Assembly: GCA_021846285.1 (NCBI GenBank) | Contig: JAJZCB010000006.1 | Span: 1-64,000, forward strand | From: Bacillota bacterium | Lineage (GTDB): Bacteria > Bacillota > Bacilli > Alicyclobacillales > SLC66 | Reading direction: 5' to 3' | DNA: 64,000 nucleotides | Part shown: piece by piece, positions 1 through 9,147 of the stretch | Layout: every line of letters starts with the position of its first letter | Numbering within the stretch: the first letter of the stretch is position 1 | Made by a program: the position numbers and the translations under genes | Notes under the pieces: model-generated | Told to the model about the DNA's origin: nothing | What the model saw: only the letters and a program-made list of their open reading frames with translations | Database searches by the model: none

Positions 1-158
1 ATACGGTCCGCCTCGTCGTGAATGCCCGGAAGTACAATGAGTTCCATAAACTTTTTGATAAATGTGGATTTGCCAGTCCTGACTGGACCTACGACACCGA
101 GATAGATATCGCCGCCAGTTCGCTCCGCAATATCCTTGAATACATCGAATCTGTCCAC
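1..158 (-). CDS. spoIVA: Stage IV sporulation protein A, N-terminal part (partial)
   Basis: The reading frame runs off the left edge; only about 52 N-terminal residues are visible. It starts at a GTG (158) preceded by GGAGGG, and reads VDRFDVFKDIAERTGGDIYL followed by a P-loop of the form GPVRTGKST. This N-terminus is diagnostic of SpoIVA, the ATPase that polymerises on the forespore surface as the base of the spore coat. It marks the organism as a spore former. It is the last gene of the conserved Bacillus order gpsA-spoIVA, here separated from gpsA by gcvH-lipM. In relatives it is made in the mother cell under sigma-E; I could not identify a convincing sigma-E promoter in the upstream gap. 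Confidence 0.93.
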   Translation of the reverse strand, partial: MDRFDVFKDIAERTGGDIYLGVVGPVRTGKSTFIKKFMELIVLPGIHDEADR

Positions 159-370
159 GCTTTTCCCTCCCTAACTTCAAACAAGGCGTAGATGGGAACC
201 ATGAAACCAGTGGCTGCGGGCGCCTGACGGCATGCTCTGCGCAAAGTCCTATTGGACGTTACATATATATGTGACTCACGTCCGGTTATGCCCACCGCGC
301 AATCGGTGCTCCGTTCCTACTTGATTTACATGTACGTTCATCTCATAGAAAGTAGAACGCCTGCGCTTGC
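159..370. other. Intergenic region upstream of spoIVA
   Basis: This stretch has no credible gene. It should hold the spoIVA promoter; an A/T-rich patch (CATATATAT on the minus strand near 265) vaguely resembles a sigma-E -10 element, but I see no matching -35 element and do not call it. Confidence 0.4.
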
Positions 371-413
371 GAAAAATGCAAAAATGCCCGCAGACGCCTA
401 AGCGCCGTGCGGG
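371..413 (-). terminator. Rho-independent terminator after lipM
   Basis: On the minus strand CCCGCA...TGCGGG forms the outer stem of a hairpin (387-413), followed by ATTTTTGCATTTTT. It lies about 70 nt downstream of the lipM stop and would end the gcvH-lipM transcript before spoIVA. Confidence 0.75.
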
Positions 414-479
414 AGAAAAACGAGGCCACAAGACGGTCCGCGACCGCTGCCTGAACGCAGCGTCTTCTCGAAAGACGCT

Positions 480-1319
480 TTACCTGCGTCTCGTCCATGT
501 CTCTTGGGAGTATTTCTGTTCCAATAAAGTGTGAGCCATGGCCAATTCCTGATCTGTGAGATTCATAGGAATCAGTTGCGCGTCGAGACCATCGCAGAAT
601 CCATTGGCAAAGGCCATGGCCGCTTCCTCGTAGGAAACAATGCGTCCAGTCAACTGACGTACGCTGGCCGCGCGCACATCAAATTCGGCCCGAATCCGCT
701 CTCGTTCCCTGTCGTCGCGAAACAGAAGCACGTCAAACAGGTCGTCAGGCTCAAGATCAAGCAACAGGGCGCCGTGCTGCAACAGCCCACCGTGCGCTCT
801 CACTTGTGCGCTGCCCGCAATCTTTCTGCCTTCGACCACCAGTTCGTACCAAGAGGGTGAATCAAAGCAGGCCGCAGACCCGAGTGTCGCAAACTTTGCC
901 CGTTCACTCTCTTGTGCAAGCGAGACAACTTCCGCATGGACACCGAGGTTGATGAACCCTTTGCGCAGTCCCAATGACAGTAACCGGTATGATTCCACGA
1001 CCGATGATTTGGCAAACGGGTGATCTCCTGGCACCATGACGCTGTATGTAAGTTCGCGGTCGTGCAAGACCGCCCGCCCGCCAGTCATGCGGCGAACGAT
1101 CTCAAACTCATGGGCTCGCACCTTGTCGCTGTCGATGTCGCGATCAATGCGCTGAAAGTAGCCGATAGAGATAGTCGGCGCGTTCCATGCGTAAAAGCGG
1201 ATCGTGGGAGGACTCTCCTCCTTGGCCACCTGCATGAGAATCGCTTCATCGAGAGCCATGTTAAACGCGCCTGAGGAGCGGCCAGTGTCCAGCAACCTGA
1301 ATAGCGGCTGATCTCCCAT
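480..1319 (-). CDS. lipM: Octanoyltransferase LipM (lipoate protein ligase family)
   Basis: 279 residues if started at MGDQPLFRLL. The biotin/lipoate ligase fold is shown by RRMTGGRAVLH (residues 76-86) and by CFDSPSWYELVVEGRKIAGS, whose Cys151 and Lys166 fit the catalytic residues of the family. Bacillus LipM uses Cys150 to carry octanoyl from acyl carrier protein to GcvH, the first step of lipoate assembly. The gene starts 4 nt after the gcvH stop, so enzyme and acceptor protein are co-expressed, which supports LipM over a free-lipoate ligase. The amidotransferase LipL is a related alternative. The start is supported by family length, since the upstream ribosome binding site is weak. Confidence 0.85.
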   Translation of the reverse strand: MGDQPLFRLLDTGRSSGAFNMALDEAILMQVAKEESPPTIRFYAWNAPTISIGYFQRIDRDIDSDKVRAHEFEIVRRMTGGRAVLHDRELTYSVMVPGDHPFAKSSVVESYRLLSLGLRKGFINLGVHAEVVSLAQESERAKFATLGSAACFDSPSWYELVVEGRKIAGSAQVRAHGGLLQHGALLLDLEPDDLFDVLLFRDDRERERIRAEFDVRAASVRQLTGRIVSYEEAAMAFANGFCDGLDAQLIPMNLTDQELAMAHTLLEQKYSQETWTRRR

Positions 1320-1323
1320 GGAC

Positions 1324-1704
1324 CTAGTCAGCAGTTTGAGCCTGGTATTGCGCCGCCGTGAGCAGCCCATCCCGAACATCTGAAGAAAGCTGCACGACGA
1401 TCATCCAGCCGCTGGAATAGGGTGCTTCATTCACCTTTTCCGGCGCGTCTGTCAGCTCTTCATTGACTTCAATCACCTTTCCGGTCACCGGCGCATACAA
1501 ATCAGACACCGTTTTCACTGACTCGACAGTGCCGAACGTTTCCCCCAGCCGAATCTCCGAATCAACGTCCGGGAGTTCGACAAATACAATGTCGCCCAGT
1601 TCGCTTTGGGCGAAATCCGTAATGCCTATGCGGGCGGTTTGCCCTTCAAAACGAACCCACTCGTGTTCCTTTGTGTAGAACAAATCGTCTGGTGTGTGGC
1701 TCAT
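1324..1704 (-). CDS. gcvH: Glycine cleavage system H protein
   Basis: 126 residues from [17 protein letters not shown], the typical H-protein start. The lipoyl-accepting lysine is Lys64 in ESVKTVSD. The protein shuttles the aminomethyl group of glycine between the P, T and L proteins, and in Bacilli it is also the acceptor on which octanoyl is first loaded before transfer to E2 subunits. AGGAGG lies about 12 nt before the ATG. No gcvT or gcvP is present nearby, so its position next to lipM points to the lipoate-relay role. Confidence 0.95.
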   Translation of the reverse strand: MSHTPDDLFYTKEHEWVRFEGQTARIGITDFAQSELGDIVFVELPDVDSEIRLGETFGTVESVKTVSDLYAPVTGKVIEVNEELTDAPEKVNEAPYSSGWMIVVQLSSDVRDGLLTAAQYQAQTAD

Positions 1705-1755
1705 GCAGAATTTCAGCCTCCTAAAACATATGTAGTTATACATTGTACCATTGTT

Positions 1756-2823
1756 CTACTCGTATTCCCAACTGGCAGTTGAATCCTGCACGTACTCCTC
1801 CATCTCATGGGTTCGCGTGCGACCCATGAGATCCCCCACGGCAGTTCCAGGCGATTTCCCATGAAACAAGATATCGCCGATGGCGCTGGCAATGGGCATT
1901 GGCACCTGCACTTGCGTCGCCAGTTCCAACGCAACCTGGGTGGTGCGAATTCCTTCGACCGCCATCCCGACGCGATCCAGGGCCTCCTGCAACGATACGC
2001 CCTTGCCAAGCAGATATCCCGTGTTCCAATTGCGACTGTGGCGGCTCGTGCATGTCACAATCAGGTCCCCCACACCCGTCAGCCCCGAAAACGTGCTGTA
2101 CGCGGCGCCCAGACGCACCCCCAACCGAGCGATTTCCACGAGACCCCGTGTCATGATTGCGGCTTTCGCGTTATCGCCAAACAACAGACCATCCGAAATC
2201 CCGCAACCCAGCGCGATGATGTTTTTGAGCGCACCGCCGAGTTCGGAGCCAATCACATCAGGATTGGTGTAGAGACGCAGCGCGCGATTCATCAGAACAT
2301 CCTGTACATATTCGGCGGCGCCGCGCGAGAGACTGGCCACAACAAGAGTCGTGGGCATTCCGCGGGAAACTTCCTCTGCGTGACTCGGTCCTGTCAAAAT
2401 TGCCAGTCGACGCCGTTCGAGTTCCGGGAGTTCCTGAAAGATGACGTCCGACATGCGCAACCGGGAGCCTGTTTCCAATCCTTTCGTGGCGTGCGCAACC
2501 ACGGCTCGGGGAGTCAGGCTCGTGTGAAGCCTGCGGCAGGTCTCTCGCATGGCGTGGGAAGGAACGGCCAAGAGCACGAGATCAGAGTCCCGCACAGCAT
2601 CATGGCGCGTTGTCGCAACCAGATGAGGATCGAGATCCACGCCAGGCAGATACCGTTCATTGCGGTGCGCCGTATTGATTTCGTCCACGACGTCTTGCCG
2701 TCTGGCAACCAGAATCACGGTGTGCCCATTCGCCGCGGCCACAGACGCCAGGGCGGATCCGAAGCTGCCCGCTCCAATCACTGTCACCGTACGTCTGTCG
2801 AGGTTGCGCTGTTCTTCACCCAT
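1756..2823 (-). CDS. gpsA: Glycerol-3-phosphate dehydrogenase [NAD(P)+]
   Basis: 355 residues. The N-terminal Rossmann motif is VIGAGSFGSALA, and the helical C-terminal domain carries LKNIIALGCGISDGL with the catalytic lysine. It reduces dihydroxyacetone phosphate to sn-glycerol 3-phosphate, the backbone for phospholipids, which the neighbouring PlsY then acylates. The order plsY-gpsA on one strand matches the Bacillus arrangement. Near the 3' end the coding sequence contains a long perfect inverted repeat (1802-1832). Confidence 0.96.
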   Translation of the reverse strand: MGEEQRNLDRRTVTVIGAGSFGSALASVAAANGHTVILVARRQDVVDEINTAHRNERYLPGVDLDPHLVATTRHDAVRDSDLVLLAVPSHAMRETCRRLHTSLTPRAVVAHATKGLETGSRLRMSDVIFQELPELERRRLAILTGPSHAEEVSRGMPTTLVVASLSRGAAEYVQDVLMNRALRLYTNPDVIGSELGGALKNIIALGCGISDGLLFGDNAKAAIMTRGLVEIARLGVRLGAAYSTFSGLTGVGDLIVTCTSRHSRNWNTGYLLGKGVSLQEALDRVGMAVEGIRTTQVALELATQVQVPMPIASAIGDILFHGKSPGTAVGDLMGRTRTHEMEEYVQDSTASWEYE

Positions 2824-2879
2824 GCAACGAACTCCGTTCTACTTTCTAGTGGCGTCAGGAACAACCGTGGTTGCCAGCG

Positions 2880-3467
2880 TTAACGGGAAAAAATCCGATG
2901 TTCAGATCCCTTCGCCAATCTTTTGATATTCCCGCGGTGACGCCAATATGTCATGATCAGAACCGCTACGCTGATCCAAACATAAGGTGCGGGCGTATGC
3001 AACGCGATTTGAAAGATAGGGGTTAGTGTGACAAATACAAGCGCTGCCAATGAAACATAGCGTGTCACGATGAGCAGCGCTATGGCGACCAGACCGGCAT
3101 ACAGCGCGGGTGGAAAACTGAGTGTCGCCAGCACCCCTATGGTGGTGGCCACGCCTTTGCCGCCTCGAAAGCTGAAGTAGATGGGCCAATTGTGTCCAAT
3201 AATGGCGGCAAATCCCGACAAAGCCATGACAACATAGGAACCGTTGGTCGCAAGATGGGCAAAGGCGATGGCGAGTATGCCCTTGACAATATCCGCAATC
3301 AGCACGATGACACCAAGCCGCACGCCGAGCACCCGCAGAGTGTTGGTCGCCCCCGCGTTACCGCTTCCGTAGTTTCGAATATCGACGCCTGAAGCGACCT
3401 TGCCGGCAATGAAGCTGCTGCTGATCGATCCCAGCAGATACGCAAACAAGATACTTACGACGGGCAT
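2880..3467 (-). CDS. plsY: Glycerol-3-phosphate acyltransferase PlsY
   Basis: 195 residues from MPVVSILFAYLLGSISSSFI; the GGAGG-like AGGGGGG sits just upstream of this ATG, whereas an earlier in-frame ATG has no site. Five or so hydrophobic helices are visible, with the family motifs GSGNAGATNTLR (about 37-48) and the GHNWPIY/F-RGGKGVAT loop (about 100-116). PlsY transfers an acyl group from acyl phosphate to glycerol 3-phosphate at the membrane. It works directly downstream of GpsA in the same pathway. Confidence 0.95.
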   Translation of the reverse strand: MPVVSILFAYLLGSISSSFIAGKVASGVDIRNYGSGNAGATNTLRVLGVRLGVIVLIADIVKGILAIAFAHLATNGSYVVMALSGFAAIIGHNWPIYFSFRGGKGVATTIGVLATLSFPPALYAGLVAIALLIVTRYVSLAALVFVTLTPIFQIALHTPAPYVWISVAVLIMTYWRHRGNIKRLAKGSEHRIFSR

Positions 3468-3538
3468 CCGGAGCCCCCCTCTTGGATCGGTGTCGTACAT
3501 CCGAAAAGATGATCAGCGCGCTGCGCGCTGTTTGACTG

Positions 3539-4855
3539 TCAGCTGCGTGCGCGTATGATGATCCGCATCGGAGTGCCCAGGAAACCAAACGACTCGCGCA
3601 ACTGATTCTCGAGATAACGCTCGTAGGAAAAATGCATCATCTCAGGATTATTGACGAAAACAGCAAACGTCGGCGGCTTGACCGCGACTTGTGTAGCATA
3701 GAGAATCTTCAACCGACGACCTTTATCCGTAGGCGGTGGAACGATCGCTACCGCTTCCTGAATCACTGTGTTGACAGTGGAAGTGGCGATGCGTTGCGCA
3801 TGGTTTTCGGCCGCTTCCGCGGCGATCTCCAGCACACGGCTTACGCGGCGTCCAGTCTTGGCGGACACAAATACAATGGGCGCCCATGGCATGAACGGGA
3901 AATGGGAGCGGATGCTGCGCTCAAATTCCTGTGCGGTCTTTCCGTCCTTCTCGACCAAGTCCCACTTGTTGACCGCGATGACGATCGCTTTGCCCGCATC
4001 GAGCGCGTATCCGACGACGCGTTTATCCTGCTCGATAATACCCGCTTCACCGTCCATCACCAGCACCGCGACGTCACAGCGTTCGATCGCCCGCAGTGCG
4101 CGAAGCACACTGTATTTTTCTGTCGCTTCATATACTTTACCACGTTTTCTCATCCCCGCGGTGTCGATTAACAGAAAGGACTGGTCACCCATGGTGAGTG
4201 GAGTGTCGATGGCGTCCCGCGTGGTGCCTGCCTGTGGGCTGACAAGAACGCGATCCTCTCCAAGGAGCGAGTTGATCAGTGACGATTTTCCGACATTCGG
4301 TCGCCCAATCACCGCCACTTTGATCACCTCATCGTCGCTTTCCGGCGCATCAGCGTCTGCAGGGAAGTAAGCGTACACGGCGTCCAGAAGATCGCCGATT
4401 CCTATGCCATGTTCCGCTGATATCGCAATGGTGTCGGCGAAACCGAGAGAATAGAAATCGCCGGCAAGCGCCAGTCGGCCAGGGTTGTCAAGTTTATTGA
4501 CAGCAATGACGACCGGCTTTCCGGAACGCCGAAGCAGGTCGGCCACTTCCTCGTCAGCGCCAGTCGTTCCGACAGTTCCGTCCACGACAAACACGATGAC
4601 TTGGGCCTCGTCGATAGCCAACTCCACCTGAGCTCGAATGCGGGTACGAATCTCATCAATATGGCCCAGTTCGAGTCCGCCTGTATCGATCACGCGAAAC
4701 GAACGCGCTCGCCACTCGCTGGCAGCGTAGATGCGGTCGCGGGTAATGCCCGGTCGGTCTTCCACGATGGCTATTCGGGAGCCTGCGATCCGGTTGAACA
4801 GTGTCGACTTCCCTACATTCGGGCTGCCCACAATCGCCATAACGGGTGCCGCCAA
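3539..4855 (-). CDS. der: Ribosome biogenesis GTPase Der (EngA)
   Basis: 438 residues with two tandem GTPase domains: P-loops GSPNVGKST (about 10-18) and GRPNVGKSS (about 182-190), each with DTGG/DTAG and NKLD/NKWD motifs, then a KH-like C-terminal domain. Der assists assembly of the 50S subunit and is essential in most bacteria. The start is well placed immediately before the first P-loop strand. Confidence 0.97.
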   Translation of the reverse strand: MAAPVMAIVGSPNVGKSTLFNRIAGSRIAIVEDRPGITRDRIYAASEWRARSFRVIDTGGLELGHIDEIRTRIRAQVELAIDEAQVIVFVVDGTVGTTGADEEVADLLRRSGKPVVIAVNKLDNPGRLALAGDFYSLGFADTIAISAEHGIGIGDLLDAVYAYFPADADAPESDDEVIKVAVIGRPNVGKSSLINSLLGEDRVLVSPQAGTTRDAIDTPLTMGDQSFLLIDTAGMRKRGKVYEATEKYSVLRALRAIERCDVAVLVMDGEAGIIEQDKRVVGYALDAGKAIVIAVNKWDLVEKDGKTAQEFERSIRSHFPFMPWAPIVFVSAKTGRRVSRVLEIAAEAAENHAQRIATSTVNTVIQEAVAIVPPPTDKGRRLKILYATQVAVKPPTFAVFVNNPEMMHFSYERYLENQLRESFGFLGTPMRIIIRARS

Positions 4856-4928
4856 CGTATCTCATCCCTTCATTGAAAAACAACCTGCGGAGTCTTACTC
4901 ACCGTGTGGACCAGAAACATCCGCCGGG

Positions 4929-6293
4929 TCAGTCGACCCCCGCCGATTGCAGCGTCGTCTCATACCGTCTGCGTACAGGCAGCTCACTGATCTCTCCCAA
5001 GGCGCCATATACCAAACCACTGGCGGTCGGCGGAACCACGAGAATCTCAGTATCCAGTTCCCGCCCTACCCGGTCCACGTCAAAATCGTCAAGAAACACG
5101 TCGCGATCGTCCTTAAGCATGACATCAGGTATGAGCAGCACATCAACTTGCAATTGTGCGTTGAGTTGCTCAATAATGTCCTGACCCGTGATCAAACCTG
5201 TGACTGTTACCTGCTCACCATAAAAATTGTTTACAATGCGGTGCACGTTCACGTTCAGACCCGGTATCTGTTGCAAGGAAGCGGCCGCTTCGGTGATGAC
5301 CCGGTATGCGGAGGCGCCTGTTACCACCGCCACACGACGAGGAGAGGGCAACGCCTTCGGCAGTCTGCAACGCAATCCGTTGAATTCATCCAGAAAGGTG
5401 CGCAAGAGGCCCACGCCGTTCTCAATCTGTGCAAACTCGTCATAATAGTGCGCAGAAGGCACCGGAACGTCACCCAATACATAAAATTCATCGGCCGCGT
5501 GAACGAAGTTCGCGCCGAGCAGGGGGCGGAGTCGGTCCTGCCAAAGTGTCACCTGCTGCGTGACGGCGCGGGCCTCGACTGACGTACAATTGCGCAGATT
5601 CGCGAGTCCCCGGCGATGTCTCGTGAGTCCTACGGGAACCACTGACAGCGTCCGAACGGCCGGATAAAACGCGGACAGTTCCTCGATGGTGCGATCCAGT
5701 TCGGCTCCGTCGTTCCACCCCGGACAAAGAACAATCTGCGTGTTCATCTCGATTCCTTTAGAAGCCAGGTATTGGATCTGCTCAATAATCTCCCCAGACT
5801 TCCGATTGCCTAGCATCTGTTCCCGCAACACCGGGTTTGTCGTGTGCACACTGATGTTAAGGGGAGACATCTTGAGTTCGGCAATGCGTTCCAGTTCACC
5901 GGAACGCAAGTTGGTCAGCGTGACAAAATTGCCGTGCAAGAATGACAACCGATAATCATCATCCCGCATATTGAGAGTTTTTCTCATGTTCCTCGGAATC
6001 TGTTCCACGAAGCAAAACACGCATTTGTTGTGACAGAGTCTCACTTTGTCGACAGTCGGATGTTCCCACTCGACGCCTAACGTCTCATCGTACCCTTTGT
6101 CGGTCTCAATAACCCATTCTTCGCCGTTTTGCTTGCGCACTTCAATTTCAAGATCCTCAGTCGCCAAGGCGAATTGCAGATCGATAACATCCTGGATCGG
6201 TTGACCGTTGATGGCTACAATGTCATCGCCCGGCTCGATCTGCAGTTCTTCAGCCAGGGATCCCGGGTGGACATCGCGCACCTTGGGCATCAT
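4929..6293 (-). CDS. PDZ/radical-SAM protein with DUF512 domain
   Basis: 454 residues, starting at one of two adjacent ATGs behind AGGAGG (6 or 9 nt spacing). An N-terminal PDZ-like segment (PGSLAEELQIEPGDDIVAIN) is followed by CHNKCVFCF, a Cys-x3-Cys-x2-Cys cluster (about 87-94) for a 4Fe-4S radical-SAM centre, and a C-terminal DUF512-type region. This family typically sits beside der in Firmicutes; its reaction is unknown to me. Position between rpsA and der suggests a translation or ribosome-related role, but that is inference only. Confidence 0.88.
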   Translation of the reverse strand: MMPKVRDVHPGSLAEELQIEPGDDIVAINGQPIQDVIDLQFALATEDLEIEVRKQNGEEWVIETDKGYDETLGVEWEHPTVDKVRLCHNKCVFCFVEQIPRNMRKTLNMRDDDYRLSFLHGNFVTLTNLRSGELERIAELKMSPLNISVHTTNPVLREQMLGNRKSGEIIEQIQYLASKGIEMNTQIVLCPGWNDGAELDRTIEELSAFYPAVRTLSVVPVGLTRHRRGLANLRNCTSVEARAVTQQVTLWQDRLRPLLGANFVHAADEFYVLGDVPVPSAHYYDEFAQIENGVGLLRTFLDEFNGLRCRLPKALPSPRRVAVVTGASAYRVITEAAASLQQIPGLNVNVHRIVNNFYGEQVTVTGLITGQDIIEQLNAQLQVDVLLIPDVMLKDDRDVFLDDFDVDRVGRELDTEILVVPPTASGLVYGALGEISELPVRRRYETTLQSAGVD

Positions 6294-6349
6294 CAACGAC
6301 CTCCTCACCCCATCTGATTATTATCGCAAGCGCAATCGCCCAGTGTCAA

Positions 6350-7519
6350 TCAGATTTTGAACTTCTCGCGCAAGACATCCCCGAACAGATCGCCCAGCGT
6401 CGCATTCCCGGCGTCAGTGTGTTGAACGGCATTCCTGTTCGCGGCGGCTGCACGTTCCGGCCGTTTTTTCGCCTCGCGAATCGACAGTGACATCCGTTCC
6501 TCATCCGGTTTGAATTCGAGAATTTTTACCTGAACGCGGTCACCGGGAGACACAGCGTCAGCAGGTGTCGCCACGCGCTTTTGGGCCAGTTGCGAAATGT
6601 GCACCAACCCTTCCACGCCGGGAGCCACCTCGACGAAAGCGCCAAAGGATGAGAGCCGATTTACGGTGCCTTCCACGATATCGCCGATGCGGAACTGTTC
6701 AACAGCCACGCGCCAAGGGTTTTCATGTTCAAATTTCATGCTCAGCGACAACTTTCCGGATTCCGGGTCAACGCGCAGGATTTTTACCTTCACGTGATCG
6801 CCAGGTTTCACGGCGTCTTCAGAATGATTGATGCGCGACCAGGACATCTCGGACACGTGCAGGAGACCGTCGACATCGCCCAAATCGACAAATGCGCCAA
6901 ACTTGGTCAGCCGCGCCACGGTGCCCTCCACAATTTGGCCTGGGGAGAACGCCGTCATCCGGAGCGACCGGGTCGCCCGTTCACGTATCTCAAGCGCGCG
7001 TTTGCGCGAGAGAATGATGCGTTTATGTTCTTCGTCCAACTCCGTAATCACGACCGGCGCCTTTTGCGCCACGAAAGGAGCCAGGTTGCTCTGAAAGCGG
7101 ATATCCACGAGAGAAGCGGGTAAAAACGCCCGCAAGCCGTCAACGTCAGCGACAAGGCCGCCCTTGACCGCACTCGCGACCCTGACTTCAAATACTTCTT
7201 CATCCCGTTGTCTGCGGCGCAGTTCCTTCCACGTCTGCGCATCGACGGCCGCTTTTCGGGACAGCGCAGGCGGATGGTCTTCGTCGCCCAGGTTCGTAAG
7301 GACAGCCCGCACGTGATCGCCCACAGAGACGACGTCCGCCAATGACGGGATCTTCGCTTCAGAATACTCCTGACGAGTCATAACTCCCTCTGATTTGTAG
7401 GCGAAGTCAACGTACATCGTATGGGCGTCAACCCGTGTCACAGCGCCCTCAACAATGGCACCTTTAGTAAACGCGGCAGATTCGTCAGTCATCTCCTGTG
7501 TCGTCTCGAAGTCTGTCAT
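6350..7519 (-). CDS. rpsA: Ribosomal protein S1 homologue
   Basis: 389 residues from MTDFETTQEMTDE, with GGAGG 9 nt upstream. Four S1/OB-fold RNA-binding repeats can be seen; the third and fourth are the most canonical (GQIVEGTVARLTKFGAFVD... and GDIVEGTVNRLSSFGAFVE). It corresponds to YpfD of Bacillus, the shorter four-repeat S1. The start overlaps the end of the upstream membrane protein gene by 35 bp, so the two are in one transcript. Confidence 0.94.
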   Translation of the reverse strand: MTDFETTQEMTDESAAFTKGAIVEGAVTRVDAHTMYVDFAYKSEGVMTRQEYSEAKIPSLADVVSVGDHVRAVLTNLGDEDHPPALSRKAAVDAQTWKELRRRQRDEEVFEVRVASAVKGGLVADVDGLRAFLPASLVDIRFQSNLAPFVAQKAPVVITELDEEHKRIILSRKRALEIRERATRSLRMTAFSPGQIVEGTVARLTKFGAFVDLGDVDGLLHVSEMSWSRINHSEDAVKPGDHVKVKILRVDPESGKLSLSMKFEHENPWRVAVEQFRIGDIVEGTVNRLSSFGAFVEVAPGVEGLVHISQLAQKRVATPADAVSPGDRVQVKILEFKPDEERMSLSIREAKKRPERAAAANRNAVQHTDAGNATLGDLFGDVLREKFKI

Positions 7520-7829
7520 CCCGGGTATCCTCCTCATACGATCTCAAATGTGGTTGCAATTTGCGCAAAGCGTAGAAAAAAACGATGACTACAGGTATGT
7601 ATAAAATGCCTGCCCACGTCAGTGATAATACATGAAAACGGTAGAGGTCGCCAATCGCTCCGGCTGAGACCAGGATCAGGACAGCCGTCAGCCGCATCTG
7701 GCGGACCACGCGCCTTGCCTTGTCCGGGCTGACTCTTGTAAGCCGTTCCCCAATGAGATAGCTATAGAGCCATATGCCTGCAAGGGCGACCAGGAAAAAC
7801 ACGACCAATTCAACGATTTGCTGCGCCAT
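7485..7829 (-). CDS. Small integral membrane protein
   Basis: 114 residues with three hydrophobic segments (about 7-27, 46-60 and 68-88) and a highly acidic tail (YEEDTRDDRLRDDTGDD). I do not recognise a family. Its position between plsC and rpsA resembles that of membrane proteins in this conserved cluster in other Bacilli. It overlaps the plsC stop by about 20 bp and the rpsA start by 35 bp, which argues for a real, translationally coupled gene. Confidence 0.75.
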   Translation of the reverse strand: MAQQIVELVVFFLVALAGIWLYSYLIGERLTRVSPDKARRVVRQMRLTAVLILVSAGAIGDLYRFHVLSLTWAGILYIPVVIVFFYALRKLQPHLRSYEEDTRDDRLRDDTGDD

Positions 7830-8418
7830 GTTGGCAATCCTCCAGCACTGTCCTCATCCGCGCAGCAATTTCTTCAGTGGCAAGAACTGCAGAACCCTTC
7901 TGTGCTTCCTTCCCATCGCCTTTTGCGCCAACAACGGCAAAGGGCTGCCCAAACGTCAGCCGAACGCGGCCAAAAACCGTGTAGGAACCGCAGACCCCGA
8001 CAGGAACGACCAGAGCATTGGAGCGTGTCGCCAGCAGTCCGGCGCCCCGTTCCAGACTCTCTACACGCCCATTCTGACGCCTGTGCCCCTCCGGAAACAT
8101 GACGAGCACGTTCCCTTCGGCAAGCACCTCAAGCGCCGCCCGGATCGCACCGCGATCTCCCGCGCCGCGGCGCACCGGGAATGCGTGCAGAGATCGCATC
8201 AACGCGCCGAGCGGAGGGAAGCGGAACAATTCGTCCTTGGCCATGAACGAAACGGCCCGCGGCAAGAAACACCCGATAAACACGGGGTCCCAATTGGAGA
8301 AATGATTGGAGCATATGATGACGGCCCCCGTCTTGGGAACATTGCCACTGCCGATCACCTGAATTCGAAACAGCACCAACATCAACAGTCTGACCGTAAA
8401 TCGAGCCAGATAATACAT
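7810..8418 (-). CDS. plsC: 1-acyl-sn-glycerol-3-phosphate acyltransferase
   Basis: 202 residues from MYYLARFTVRLLMLVLF. An N-terminal membrane anchor is followed by the HX4D motif NHFSNWDP, the FPEGHRR glycerophosphate-binding motif and VVPVGV. It makes phosphatidic acid from the product of PlsY. An upstream in-frame ATG would extend it into cmk; the start used overlaps no other gene by more than a few bases and begins like other PlsC proteins. Confidence 0.93.
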   Translation of the reverse strand: MYYLARFTVRLLMLVLFRIQVIGSGNVPKTGAVIICSNHFSNWDPVFIGCFLPRAVSFMAKDELFRFPPLGALMRSLHAFPVRRGAGDRGAIRAALEVLAEGNVLVMFPEGHRRQNGRVESLERGAGLLATRSNALVVPVGVCGSYTVFGRVRLTFGQPFAVVGAKGDGKEAQKGSAVLATEEIAARMRTVLEDCQHGAANR

Positions 8419-8425
8419 CACTGGA

Positions 8426-9112
8426 CTATTCGGCCCCTTTCTGCGCTTCGCGATGACGGCACAAGGCAACAATCATCTCGACAACTTCGGAGATGGACAG
8501 CGTCGTGCTGTCCATAATGACGGCATCGTCGGCAGGCCTCATGGGAGACACTTCCCGTCCGCCATCCGCTTCATCGCGCTCCCTGAGCACTCTTGCCACC
8601 TCGGCCAGGGTGCCGGTGTACCCCCGTCCGGTCAATTCGTCAAATCGGCGCGCAGCGCGAGCGTGCAGCGACGCCGTCAGATAGATCTTGACGTCCGCGT
8701 TCGGCAATACATGTGTCCCAATATCGCGACCGTCCATGACAACGCCCCTGCTCGCCTTTACAATCGATCGCTGCCGTTCAACCAGACGTTCCCGAACCTG
8801 CGGATGCGCTGCGACCACAGACACCAGCGCGCCTACCTCTGCGGATCGAATGTCGTGAGTGGCGTCCCGATCGTCCAGATACACTCTCTGTCCGTCATCA
8901 AGAGGCACGAAACGCAACGACAGCGAAGAAGCTATAGCGGCCAGCGTCGATTCATCCTGAAATGATATCCCCCTTTGCAAAGCACATAGCGTGACGCTCC
9001 GATACATAGCGCCGGTATCAATATAAGGAACTGCCAGCCGATTCGCCACGGCTTGGGCAACGGTACTCTTTCCCGCTCCGGCCGGTCCGTCGATGGCGAC
9101 CTGAATATTCAC
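8426..9112 (-). CDS. cmk: Cytidylate kinase
   Basis: 228 residues beginning MNIQVAIDGPAGAGKST, a P-loop of the CMP kinase type. DTGAMYR, MDGRDIGT and the Arg-rich LID region are present. It phosphorylates CMP and dCMP. The stop lies 7 nt before the plsC start, so both share a transcript, as in the Bacillus cmk-ypfD cluster. Confidence 0.96.
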   Translation of the reverse strand: MNIQVAIDGPAGAGKSTVAQAVANRLAVPYIDTGAMYRSVTLCALQRGISFQDESTLAAIASSLSLRFVPLDDGQRVYLDDRDATHDIRSAEVGALVSVVAAHPQVRERLVERQRSIVKASRGVVMDGRDIGTHVLPNADVKIYLTASLHARAARRFDELTGRGYTGTLAEVARVLRERDEADGGREVSPMRPADDAVIMDSTTLSISEVVEMIVALCRHREAQKGAE

Positions 9113-9147
9113 TGGAACATTTCGTCTCCCCGCGCCATGCGGCGCCT

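Noticed and set aside
159-370. Sigma-E promoter for spoIVA
   Set aside because: A CATATATAT patch is suggestive, but without a matching -35 element I could not support a call.
1807-2883. 358-residue open frame on the plus strand, antisense to gpsA
   Set aside because: It lies fully across gpsA, has no family-like sequence, and its residue composition (many Arg, His, Gln) is that of an antisense frame.
4731-5582. 283-residue open frame opposite der and the DUF512 gene
   Set aside because: It spans two well-supported genes on the other strand and has no recognisable domain.
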